Of a stretch of 48,595 nucleotides of DNA, positions 41,707 to 48,595 are shown piece by piece. The notes beneath the pieces were generated by a model. The model was not told the origin of the DNA. It saw only the letters and a list, made by a program, of their open reading frames with translations, and searched no databases. The stretch covers positions 1 to 48,595 of the forward strand of contig JBKHYG010000025.1 of NCBI GenBank assembly GCA_046565595.1, written 5' to 3'. A program made the translations under genes and the position numbers. Position 1 is the stretch's first letter. Each line of letters opens with the position of its first letter. The stretch comes from JBKHYG01 sp046565595. Its GTDB lineage: Bacteria; Actinomycetota; AC-67.

Positions 41707-42674
41707 CAGTCATCCCTCCGGTGTGGAGGCCGAGTGTCCTTCTTCGGCGGCTCCAGTCGCTTGAGCGCATGGTAGGTGTCGGCGAGTTCGGGGGGAAGCG
41801 AAGACTCGAACGAGACCGCCTCTCCCGTGGTCGGGTGGACGAATCGTAGATGCTCGGCATGCAGATAGGGACGCGACAATCCAACCCGCTTGGCAACGGG
41901 GCCGGCCCCACCGTAGGTCTCATCACCGAGTACCGGCGCATCGATGGCCGCCGCATGCACCCTGATCTGATGCGTGCGTCCCGTCTCGAGGGTCGCATGG
42001 ACGATCGACACCGAGGCGATCCGCTCGACCAACTCGAAGTGCGTGACCGCCTCGCGACCCTGCGCGACGACAGCCATGCGTGTCCGATGCCTTGGATCGC
42101 GCCCTATCGGCGCATCGACGGTGACCGCGTCGTTGTCCAGCCTCGCGTCGAGGGCCGCGATGTAGCGGCGCGTGATCGCCCTGCGCTTCATCATGGCGCT
42201 CAGCTCGGCGTGGGTCTCCGGGGTGCGCGCGACGAGAAGGAGCCCACTCGTGTCCTTGTCGAGTCGATGCACGATGCCTGGCCGATCGGGATCCCCGCCG
42301 GCGGGAGGATCAGGAAGCTTCGCGAGTTGATCTACGAGGGTCGGGCCACGATGGCCAGGGGCGGGGTGCACCACGAGTCCAGCGGGTTTGTCGACGATGA
42401 GCAGCGAGTCGTCCTCGTAGAGGATCCGCGCCGCGGGAGCCTCCGCTTGCTCGGTAGGGCTTTGCACCGGCTCCTCGGGCGGCTCGATCAAGACCTGCTG
42501 TCCCTCTTCGCCTTTGGTCGAGGGTTTCACCGGGGTCCCGTCCAGTGTGACGACCCCCCTGCTGAACCAAGAGGCGACCTCGCCGCGCCCGCGCTCGAGC
42601 CGGCTAGCAAGGACCTTGTCGAGGCGGGTACCAGCGTCGTCCGGGCCAAGGGTCAAGCGCAGAGGCTCGCTCAT
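41706..42674 (-). CDS. rluD: Ribosomal large subunit pseudouridine synthase D
   Basis: A 322-residue RluA-family enzyme, expected to modify helix 69 of 23S rRNA. The S4-like domain at the N-terminus reads DAGTRLDKVLASRL and ASWFSRGVVTLDG. The catalytic core has ILYEDDSLLIVDKPAGLVVHP, GIVHRLDKDTSGLLLVART (catalytic Asp) and LETGRTHQIRVHAAAIDAPVLGDETYGG. The start is ATG 42674, overlapping the lspA stop (ATGA); the 550-residue longer frame reads back through lspA out of phase and is rejected. Confidence 0.96.
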   Translation of the reverse strand: MSEPLRLTLGPDDAGTRLDKVLASRLERGRGEVASWFSRGVVTLDGTPVKPSTKGEEGQQVLIEPPEEPVQSPTEQAEAPAARILYEDDSLLIVDKPAGLVVHPAPGHRGPTLVDQLAKLPDPPAGGDPDRPGIVHRLDKDTSGLLLVARTPETHAELSAMMKRRAITRRYIAALDARLDNDAVTVDAPIGRDPRHRTRMAVVAQGREAVTHFELVERIASVSIVHATLETGRTHQIRVHAAAIDAPVLGDETYGGAGPVAKRVGLSRPYLHAEHLRFVHPTTGEAVSFESSLPPELADTYHALKRLEPPKKDTRPPHRRDD

Positions 42675-43267
42675 CCCTCGGGCCCTTCGCGATCGGGAGC
42701 CTCGGGTAGATGATCTCTCTCCTCGTGATCGGGAGTTTCCTGCCGATCTTCCTCCTCGAGACCTGTGGCCGTCTTCTGCTGCCTCTCCTCTCGCCAAGAG
42801 ACGATCACCAGGGCCAAGGCACCCAATGTCACGCCCATGTCTGCAACATTGAACACGGGCCAGACCCGTAGGTCGATCATGTCGACCACATATCCAGACG
42901 GCCCGCCTGGTGCTCGAAGGAACCGGTCCACGAGGTTCCCCAAGGCTCCGCCCAGGATGACGCCGAAGCACCATGCTTGCGGGATCGATCTGAGTGTGCG
43001 GACCTGCCAAACGATCCAGATCGATATGGCCGACGCCAGGATCGTGAACAACCAGGGCACCTGGGTGAAGAGGCTGAAGGCTGCTCCCGGATTGCGCACG
43101 AAGGTCCAGTGCAGCACTCCATCGATGACGGGGATGGACTGCCCCTCGGACATCGAGGAGACGACGATCGCTTTCGTGATCTGGTCGAGGATCAGGATCG
43201 CTGCTGCCGCGATCACCAGGATCGTCGCGGGGCGCTTCAGCGGAGCCGTTCGTCTCTCTGCTTGCAT
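42671..43267 (-). CDS. lspA: Lipoprotein signal peptidase II
   Basis: A 198-residue membrane aspartic protease that removes signal peptides from prolipoproteins, such as the two binding proteins in this window. Motifs: ILILDQITKAIVV, RNPGAAFSLF, GNLVDRFLR with the first catalytic Asp, and WPVFNVADMGVTLG with the second. Four membrane segments are visible. The C-terminal 40 residues form a charged extension (EEEDRQETPDHEERDHLPE) beyond the usual length. I chose ATG 43267; GTG 43276 is also possible. The start lies inside the 3' end of the upstream gene by about 30 bases. Confidence 0.96.
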   Translation of the reverse strand: MQAERRTAPLKRPATILVIAAAAILILDQITKAIVVSSMSEGQSIPVIDGVLHWTFVRNPGAAFSLFTQVPWLFTILASAISIWIVWQVRTLRSIPQAWCFGVILGGALGNLVDRFLRAPGGPSGYVVDMIDLRVWPVFNVADMGVTLGALALVIVSWREERQQKTATGLEEEDRQETPDHEERDHLPEAPDREGPEG

Positions 43268-44193
43268 GACAAGCACTGCGTCGCGTGTGGTAACGCCATG
43301 AGGCGCACCTTCGGGATCGCCGCACCGCAGGTCTCGCAGAGCCCGTAACGGCCCTCATCGATCAGCCGGAGGGCGCGCTCGGTCCGTGCAAGCAGGTCCT
43401 GCTCGTTCGCATTGATCGAGAACTGTTTCTCTCGCTCGAATGTGGAAGTGCCGGCGTCCGCATATTCCTCGTCGTAACCGGTCTCGTCCGCCAGCTCACG
43501 GACGGCCTTCTCGCTCTCAGCAACCTCAGCGATGAGGTTGGCCTTCTGTTCCTCGAGCTGGAGCCTCAACTTCTCGACATCGCGTTTACCGATCTCTGGC
43601 TTCGCGGGTTTGGCGGGCTTGCGAGGAGGTGGCGGGGCGACCTTCTTGGCGGTCTTCGCCGCGGGCTTCAGGGGCTTGACCTTGGGTGCGGCTTTCTTCT
43701 TCTGAGCGGCCGCCTTCTTAGGCGCAGCCTTCTTGGTTGCTGGCTTCTTTGGGGCGGGCTTCTTTGGGGCGGGCTTCTTCTTCGGCGCAGCCTTCTTCGT
43801 TACAGTCTTCTTGGACGCAGCCTTCTTCTTTGCAGGTTTCTTGGACGCAGCTTTCTTGGTCGGAGCCTTCTTCGGCGCAGTCTTCCTCTTCGGAGCGGCT
43901 TTGCGCGCGGCCACCCTCTTGGCGGCCGGCTTCTTCGCTGCCGGCTTCTTCGCTGCCGGCTTCTTCGCTGCGGGCTTCTTGCGGACCGCGGTCTTGCGGG
44001 CCGCGGGCTTACGGGCAGTCGCCTTCTTGCTGGCGCCCTTCTTGACCGACGGCTTCCGAACAGGCTTCTTGGCGGCCGCCTTCCGGGGCGCCTTCCTGGC
44101 GGAGGTCTTCCGGGCGGCGGTCTTCCGGGCAGGCGCCCGCTTCGAGGCAGACTTCCCCTTGGCCGATGCCTTCTTAGCGCTAGCGCGGGCCAC
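43237..44193 (-). CDS. Histone H1-like / DksA-TraR zinc-finger fusion
   Basis: A 318-residue protein. The first 200 or so residues are an H1-like tail of Lys/Ala/Pro repeats (AKKPAAKKPAAKKPAAKR, KAAPKKKPAPKKPAPKKP). A helical coiled coil (EKLRLQLEEQKANLIAEVAE) and a C4 DksA/TraR zinc finger follow (CETCG ... CLSCK, four cysteines). Start is GTG 44193, preceded by GAGAGGAG; an upstream frame is weak. DksA-type domains reach RNA polymerase through the secondary channel and the basic tail should bind DNA. As I recall, a Streptomyces protein of this architecture (DdbA) has been described at the same locus, between ileS and lspA. The gene is divergent from ileS and has a TTGACC-17-TACCCT promoter. 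Confidence 0.93.
   Translation of the reverse strand: MARASAKKASAKGKSASKRAPARKTAARKTSARKAPRKAAAKKPVRKPSVKKGASKKATARKPAARKTAVRKKPAAKKPAAKKPAAKKPAAKRVAARKAAPKRKTAPKKAPTKKAASKKPAKKKAASKKTVTKKAAPKKKPAPKKPAPKKPATKKAAPKKAAAQKKKAAPKVKPLKPAAKTAKKVAPPPPRKPAKPAKPEIGKRDVEKLRLQLEEQKANLIAEVAESEKAVRELADETGYDEEYADAGTSTFEREKQFSINANEQDLLARTERALRLIDEGRYGLCETCGAAIPKVRLMALPHATQCLSCKQRDERLR
43925..43969 (-). repeat. Three perfect 15-bp coding repeats in the H1-like tail
   Basis: Three identical copies of a 15-base unit (plus strand GCCGGCTTCTTCGCT) plus a degenerate fourth, encoding the AAKKP pentapeptide repeat. Perfect nucleotide identity suggests recent slippage expansion; copy number may vary among strains. 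Confidence 0.8.
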
Positions 44194-44246
44194 CCGATCA
44201 ACTCCTCTCGCCGGCAGGATCCCTGCCTGACTGTGAAAGACGCCGC

Positions 44247-44275
44247 AGGGTAGCACCCCGCATCGGAAGGGTCAA
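44247..44275 (-). promoter_or_regulatory. Promoter of the H1-like/DksA - lspA - rluD unit
   Basis: TTGACC (44275-44270), 17 bases, TACCCT (44252-44247) on the minus strand, about 54 bases upstream of the GTG start. Hexamers and spacing match a housekeeping actinobacterial promoter and the TTGACC seen at dnaE. Confidence 0.65.
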
Positions 44276-44296
44276 TCATCGCCGCAGGTCAGAGGC

Positions 44297-44302
44297 TATG
44301 AT
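44297..44302 (+). promoter_or_regulatory. Candidate ileS -10 box, near-leaderless
   Basis: TATGAT lies 11 bases before the ileS ATG, putting transcription start within about 5 bases of the ATG. There is no Shine-Dalgarno sequence and no room for a T-box leader. The -35 region (near AATCAT) is poor. Confidence 0.5.
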
Positions 44303-44313
44303 GCCTCGCCGAT

Positions 44314-47300
44314 ATGACCGACCACGACGCCTTCTCCCCCGTCCCGCCTAAGCCCGATCATGTGGCTCTCGAACACGAGATCCTCGAGCTCTGGGAGGCT
44401 GAGGGGACATTCGAGCGGTTGCGCGACCGTAACCGCGGGAACCAACCATGGTCGTTCGTGGACGGACCGATCACCGCGAACAACTCGATGGGGGTTCATC
44501 ACGCCTGGGGTCGGTCCCTCAAGGACATCTTCCAGCGCTTCTATGCGGCCAACGGCCACGATCAGCGCTACCAGAACGGGTTCGACTGTCAGGGCCTGTG
44601 GGTCGAGGTCGAGGTCGAGAAGACCCTAGGGCTGAACTCCAAACCCGAGATCGAGGAGTACGGGCTAGATCGGTTCGCGCGCGCATGCCGGGACAGGGTC
44701 GCCGAGTACTCCGGTGTGATGACCCGTCAATCCAAGCGGCTCGGCCAATGGATGGAGTGGGACTCTTCCTACTTCACGATGACCGACACGAACATCTCCT
44801 ACATCTGGACCTTCCTGAAGGAATGCCACGACCGTGGGTGGCTCTATGTGGGGCACAGGTCCATGCCCTGGTGTCCCCGATGCGGGACATCGCTCAGCCA
44901 GCACGAACTGATCGACTCCTACGCCGACCTGACGCATCCATCGATCTTCGTCCGGTTCCCGCTGACCGATGCTGACGGCGAGTATCTGGTCGCTTGGACG
45001 ACCACGCCGTGGACGCTGCCAGCGAACACCGCGGCGGCGGTCCATCCAGATCAGACCTATGTGCGCGTCCAGACCGCCGACGGGATCGCCATCGTGGCAG
45101 AGGCACGCCTCGAGGATTCCCCCATCGAGGGCGACATCCTCGAACGCCTACCCGGCAGTGCGCTGGTCGGACGCACCTACACGGGACCGTTCGGCTACCT
45201 GCCCGTCCAGGCCGATGTGACCCCCAGGGTCGTGGCATGGGATGAGGTTTCGATCGAAGACGGCACCGGCATCGTCCACATCGCCCCCGGTTGCGGCGCC
45301 GAAGACTTCGAACTGAGCAAGATCGAGGGACTGCCCGCCCTGGTTCCGATCGACGAGAGCGGCTGTTTCGTCGAAGGGCATGACCGATTCACTGGACTCG
45401 CAACCTCCGTCGCCAGGCAGCAGCTGATCGACGACCTCGAGTCGCGCGGGGTCCTGCAGCAGGCCGGCGAGATCACGCACCGCTATCCGGTGTGTTGGCG
45501 GTGCAGCACCGAACTCGTCTATCGCCTGGTGGACGAATGGTTCATCCGGTGCGACGAGGTGCGGCAACCCATGATCGAGGCCGCGCGCACCGTCTCGTGG
45601 AACCCTCCGCAATACGGGAAGCGGATGGAGGACTGGCTGAGGAACATGGGCGACTGGTGCATCAGCCGCAAGCGCTACTGGGGATTGCCTCTCCCCTTCT
45701 GGTTCTGCCCCGACGGCCACATGACGCTGATCGGCTCGAAGGCTGAACTCCTCGAGAGGGCGACCGAAGGCGCCGAGGGGCTCGAGGAACTACACCGGCC
45801 CTGGATCGACGCCGTGAAGATCGATTGCGGCACCTGCGGCGAACCGGCCACCAGGACCACCGATGTTGGGGATTGCTGGCTGGATGCGGGGATCGTGCCG
45901 TTCTCGACGATGGGTTGGCGCAACGACACGGCCATCGAAGGCGGATACGCCGAAGGTGCCGGCGAGGGTCTGACCAACGCCGATCTGCCCGACCATACCT
46001 ACTGGGAGCGTTGGTTCCCGGCCGATTTCATCTCCGAGATGCGTGAGCAGATCCGCCTGTGGTTCTACTCGCTGCTGTTCATGAGCGTCGTGCTTGACGG
46101 CAGAGCTCCGTATCGGAATGTGTTGACCTACGAGAGGGTCCACGACGAGACCGGCCGCCCGATGCACAAGTCGTGGGGGAACGCGATCTGGTTCGATGAC
46201 GCCGTCGAAACGATGGGTGCGGATGTCATGCGCTGGATGTATTCCTCTCAGAATCCAGCGGCGAACCTGAACTTCGGGTACGGGCCTGCCAACGAGACCA
46301 AACGGCGTCTGCTGACGCTGTGGAATGTCTACAAGTTCTTCGTCGACTATGCGACGATCAACGGATGGTCACCCGCGAACGCTTCGCTGGAGGGGCCAGA
46401 TACCGACGCCCTGACCGATCTGGATCGGTGGATGATCGCGCGCACCCAGGAACTCGTGGTCGAAGCGAACGAGGCTTACCGCGCCTATGACACACCCCGA
46501 CTGATCCGGCAAGCGGCCTCGTTCATCGAGGACTCGTCCAACTGGTACCTGCGGACCTCGCGCAGCCGCTTCTGGAAGAACGATGATCGAGCCGACACCG
46601 ACGCGGCGACCGAGACCCTCTGGTATGCACTGGTCACCTTCTGCCGGGTGATCGCACCGATCATGCCGTTCCTGGCTGACCACATCTGGCGCAACCTCGT
46701 CTCGGGAACCGGTAACGAACCGAGCGTCCATCTATCCGGCTGGCCGAAGATGCAAGAGCCGGATCGAACGCTCTTGGCGGACATGGATGCGGTCCGACAT
46801 GTGGTCGAACTCGGCCGTTCCGCCCGCGCGGAAGCGAAGATCAAGAACCGTCAGCCGCTGGCGAAGATGACGGTGGCGACCGACGACCCAACGGCCCGCG
46901 CTGCGATCGAGAGGCACGCGGCGTTGATCGCGTCGGAACTGAGCGTCAAGCGGGTCGAAGTGACCGACTCGAGTGAAGGATTCGCAACCTCGGTGGTGGT
47001 TCCGAACTTCCGCGTACTCGGTCCCAAGCTGGGACCGTCGCTTCCCAAGGTCACCGACGCGGTCAAGCGCGGCGATTACACCTTCGACGGAGAGACCGTG
47101 CTGGTCGGTGATGTTCGCCTGTCTCCGGATGAGTACGAACTTAGAACCACGGCCAAGGAGGGACTGGCGGTCACGGCGGATGAAGGCTTCGCTTGCGCGC
47201 TGGACACCGAGATGACCGATGAGTTGGCGCGCGAGGGACGCATGCGCGATCTGGTCAGACAGATCCAGGATCTGCGCAAGCAACACGACCTCGAACTGAC

Positions 47301-47433
47301 CGACCGGATCTCGCTGACCGTACCCGAACAGGCCGGTGATCTGGTCGACGCCTTCGGTGACCACATCGCCGCCGAGACGCTCAGCACGCAGATCGCCGTC
47401 GGCGATTCGCTTGCGATCGAGAGGCAGCCATGA
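44314..47433 (+). CDS. ileS: Isoleucyl-tRNA synthetase-type class I aminoacyl-tRNA synthetase, atypical motifs
   Basis: A 1039-residue enzyme with the IleRS/ValRS/LeuRS layout. The HIGH region is DGPITANNSMGVHHAWGRSLKD, where HIGH is replaced by GVHH (60-63), keeping the second His. The editing domain is present (TTTPWTLPANTAAAV, GTGIVHIAPGCGAEDFEL). Then come CWRCSTELVYRLVDEWFI, DWCISRKRYWGLPLPFW and FWFCPDGH-type zinc-binding cysteines. KMSKS is replaced by PMHKS in GRPMHKSWGNAIW (616-620), keeping the second lysine. An anticodon-binding domain and C-terminal part follow. Overall similarity and the locus (next to lspA) indicate IleRS; I recall similar GVHHAWG forms in some Chloroflexi and Actinobacteria. 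It overlaps the YchF-like gene by ATGA. Whether it is the only IleRS in the genome is unknown. Confidence 0.93.
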   Translation: MTDHDAFSPVPPKPDHVALEHEILELWEAEGTFERLRDRNRGNQPWSFVDGPITANNSMGVHHAWGRSLKDIFQRFYAANGHDQRYQNGFDCQGLWVEVEVEKTLGLNSKPEIEEYGLDRFARACRDRVAEYSGVMTRQSKRLGQWMEWDSSYFTMTDTNISYIWTFLKECHDRGWLYVGHRSMPWCPRCGTSLSQHELIDSYADLTHPSIFVRFPLTDADGEYLVAWTTTPWTLPANTAAAVHPDQTYVRVQTADGIAIVAEARLEDSPIEGDILERLPGSALVGRTYTGPFGYLPVQADVTPRVVAWDEVSIEDGTGIVHIAPGCGAEDFELSKIEGLPALVPIDESGCFVEGHDRFTGLATSVARQQLIDDLESRGVLQQAGEITHRYPVCWRCSTELVYRLVDEWFIRCDEVRQPMIEAARTVSWNPPQYGKRMEDWLRNMGDWCISRKRYWGLPLPFWFCPDGHMTLIGSKAELLERATEGAEGLEELHRPWIDAVKIDCGTCGEPATRTTDVGDCWLDAGIVPFSTMGWRNDTAIEGGYAEGAGEGLTNADLPDHTYWERWFPADFISEMREQIRLWFYSLLFMSVVLDGRAPYRNVLTYERVHDETGRPMHKSWGNAIWFDDAVETMGADVMRWMYSSQNPAANLNFGYGPANETKRRLLTLWNVYKFFVDYATINGWSPANASLEGPDTDALTDLDRWMIARTQELVVEANEAYRAYDTPRLIRQAASFIEDSSNWYLRTSRSRFWKNDDRADTDAATETLWYALVTFCRVIAPIMPFLADHIWRNLVSGTGNEPSVHLSGWPKMQEPDRTLLADMDAVRHVVELGRSARAEAKIKNRQPLAKMTVATDDPTARAAIERHAALIASELSVKRVEVTDSSEGFATSVVVPNFRVLGPKLGPSLPKVTDAVKRGDYTFDGETVLVGDVRLSPDEYELRTTAKEGLAVTADEGFACALDTEMTDELAREGRMRDLVRQIQDLRKQHDLELTDRISLTVPEQAGDLVDAFGDHIAAETLSTQIAVGDSLAIERQP

Positions 47434-48419
47434 AGGATGTAGGCATCGTGGGCCTGCCCGAGACCGACGCAGGCAGCGTGTTCACCGCCCTGACCGCCAT
47501 CGAAGGCGGAGGAGGTAAGGCGAGCCAAGCGGTGGTTCCGGTTCCAGACACACGGGTGGACAAACTCGTGGAACTGCACTCCTCGAAGAAGGCCGTGTAT
47601 ACCCAGCTGCGGTTCGTGGATACCTCCGCGCTGGTTCGCGCGGGCGGTCGTGCCGGCGCTGGACGCCTCCCGGCGGAGCTACTCGGCCATCTGCGCACCT
47701 CGGACGCGCTGCTGCTGGTGGTCCGAGGCGAACAAGCGCCGACAGACCTGGATGAACTTTCACTCGAGTTGCTCTACGCGGACCTGGAGATCATCCAGAA
47801 CAAACTCGCCCGCGACATCAAAGCGGCTCGAACGCCCGAAGCTCAGCGGACCGTCGCGATCATGGAACGCGCCGTCACGCTGCTCGAAGCTGGCACGCCT
47901 CTATCCAAGGAGACCTGGACGGCCGACGAGCTCGAGGAGTTCCAAGGCATGGCGCCTCTGACGCTCAAACCCAAGCTCGTCGTCGGCGTCGTCGAGGACG
48001 GAACGACCACCCTGCCAGACGACATAATCCCGGTTGCCGCGCAGCTGGAGCGCGAGGTCGCAGGGATGAGCGATGAAGACGCATCGGAACTCCTGGCACC
48101 CTTCGGCGTCACCGAACGAGCCCTTCCGCTGGTCATCCGGAAGGTCTATGACGCTCTGGATCTGTTGACCTTCCTGACTGCCGGGGACACCGAATCGCGA
48201 GCGTGGGAGGTTCGCAGCGGCGCACCGGCTCCCGAGGCCGCCGGAGCGATCCACTCGGATATCCAGAGGGGTTTCATCCGCGCCGAGATCGTCTCGTTCG
48301 AGGATCTGGTGGGAGCTGGCTCGTGGAGCGCAGCCAGAGGAGCTGGGCTGGTGCGGCAGGAAGGCAAGACCTACCTGATGCAAGAAGGCGATGTGGTCGA
48401 GTTCCGTTTCGCCGTCTGA
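47430..48419 (+). CDS. YchF/OLA1-like pseudo-GTPase with DUF933 (TGS-like) C-terminus
   Basis: A 329-residue homologue of the ribosome-associated ATPase YchF (usual length about 363). It keeps the N-terminal VGIVGLP, but the P-loop reads GLPETDAGSV in place of GLPNVGKST, so the lysine and Ser/Thr are lost. G3 is FVDTSALV rather than FVDIAGLV, losing the glycine. The base-recognition region KPKLVVGVVEDG lacks the usual Asn. The coiled-coil insert (ELLYADLEIIQNKLAR) and the C-terminal YchF domain are well kept: LDLLTFLTAGDTESRAWEV, AAGAIHSDIQRGFIRAEIVSFEDL, EGKTYLMQEGDVVEFRF. Nucleotide binding is probably lost while the ribosome or tRNA-facing domain remains. Start overlaps ileS by four bases (ATGA), so it is translationally coupled to the synthetase. 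Confidence 0.9.
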   Translation: MKDVGIVGLPETDAGSVFTALTAIEGGGGKASQAVVPVPDTRVDKLVELHSSKKAVYTQLRFVDTSALVRAGGRAGAGRLPAELLGHLRTSDALLLVVRGEQAPTDLDELSLELLYADLEIIQNKLARDIKAARTPEAQRTVAIMERAVTLLEAGTPLSKETWTADELEEFQGMAPLTLKPKLVVGVVEDGTTTLPDDIIPVAAQLEREVAGMSDEDASELLAPFGVTERALPLVIRKVYDALDLLTFLTAGDTESRAWEVRSGAPAPEAAGAIHSDIQRGFIRAEIVSFEDLVGAGSWSAARGAGLVRQEGKTYLMQEGDVVEFRFAV

Positions 48420-48420
48420 G

Positions 48421-48595
48421 TCACTCGGTATCTGAAGGCGGTTTCTCGGTCGACCGTGTCGGCGATCCCGAGGCGGTGGTCCGGGTCGGCTTCTTGGCCG
48501 CAGGCTTCTTGGCCGCAGGCTTCTTGGCCGCAGGCTTCTTGGCCGCAGGCTTCTTGGCCGCAGGCTTCTTGGCCGCAGGCTTCTTGGCCGCAGGC
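48421..48595 (-). CDS. C-terminal end of a Lys/Ala/Pro-repeat (H1-like) protein, partial
   Basis: A reading frame on the minus strand runs from the right edge to TGA 48423-48421 and gives 57 residues: seven PAAKK repeats, then PTRTTASGSPTRSTEKPPSDTE. Such tails occur on mycobacterial HupB-type HU proteins and on H1-like proteins; the folded part lies outside the window. It converges on the YchF-like gene with a single base between the stops and no terminator. It resembles the tail of the DksA fusion 4.3 kb away. Confidence 0.75.
   Translation of the reverse strand, partial: PAAKKPAAKKPAAKKPAAKKPAAKKPAAKKPAAKKPTRTTASGSPTRSTEKPPSDTE
48491..48595 (-). repeat. Seven perfect 15-bp tandem coding repeats at the window edge
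   Basis: Seven identical copies of the unit TTCTTGGCCGCAGGC (plus strand), running to the last base of the window, so the true number is at least seven. It encodes the PAAKK repeat. Identity at all codon positions indicates recent expansion or homogenisation. Confidence 0.9.

Noticed and set aside
41706..43358. A 550-residue RluD with a long N-terminal extension
   Set aside because: The extension is lspA read out of phase; ATG 42674 overlaps the lspA stop and begins the S4-like domain.
44194..44313. T-box leader for ileS
   Set aside because: The gap is only 120 bases and holds divergent promoters; no T-box sequence or antiterminator is seen.
48491..48595. Tandem repeats as a CRISPR array
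   Set aside because: There are no spacers; the 15-bp units are contiguous and encode PAAKK.

Overview
The window is a dense, high-GC bacterial chromosome segment with a strongly actinobacterial character. Read from right to left on the minus strand, the order ileS - DksA/TraR-type protein - lspA - rluD - dnaE - hisDCBHAFI - trpECBA - ANTAR response regulator - branched-chain amino-acid transporter - polA - rpsA - coaE - uvrB matches, from what I remember, the conserved backbone around Rv1536-Rv1633 in Mycobacterium tuberculosis and SCO1966-SCO2076 in Streptomyces. GTG starts, ATGA overlaps and candidate leaderless promoters fit this. Several proteins look unlike the mycobacterial versions (atypical IleRS, degenerate YchF, second FtsH-like protease, H1-like/DksA fusion), so I favour a deeper-branching actinobacterial lineage, such as an Acidimicrobiia-like or thermoleophilid-like one, without being able to name it. 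I see no prophage, insertion sequence, CRISPR array or integrated element, and no gene-free stretch above about 210 bp.

Layout. 1-4.3 kb: 3' part of an SLC13/RCK-type anion transporter, uvrB, and a small secreted cysteine-containing protein. 4.3-11.7 kb: coaE, rpsA, an FtsH-like AAA protease, polA and a GNAT acetyltransferase, all on minus. 11.8-20.2 kb: two amino-acid ABC importers in tandem (livKHMGF, then a polar-amino-acid binding protein, permease and ATPase), apparently one minus-strand unit with an ANTAR regulator just upstream. 20.3-26.9 kb: that regulator, a small coiled-coil protein, an AidB-like acyl-CoA dehydrogenase, a membrane-anchored hypothetical protein, tRNA-Leu(CAA), a phosphodiester glycosidase family protein and a GH15 glucosidase/trehalase. 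26.9-41 kb: a tightly packed run dnaE - small protein - hisDCBHAFI - trpECBA - siroheme dehydrogenase. hisG, hisE, trpD, trpG and trpF are not in the window, and the HisA resembles the dual HisA/TrpF enzyme PriA. 41-48.6 kb: a methyltransferase, rluD, lspA and an H1-like/DksA fusion on minus; divergently ileS and a YchF-like pseudo-GTPase on plus; then the end of a second Lys/Ala/Pro-repeat protein running off the right edge.

The most unusual part is the right end. An isoleucyl-tRNA synthetase-type enzyme has both class I signatures altered (HIGH to GVHH, KMSKS to PMHKS). It overlaps by ATGA a YchF homologue that has lost its P-loop lysine, its G3 glycine and its base-recognition asparagine. 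Other points are a probable CTG start for coaE, structured leaders or spacers near rpsA and inside both transporter units, a strong unassigned RNA-like structure behind a promoter-like sequence at 11.7 kb, and a palindrome over the -35 box of the probable dnaE promoter.
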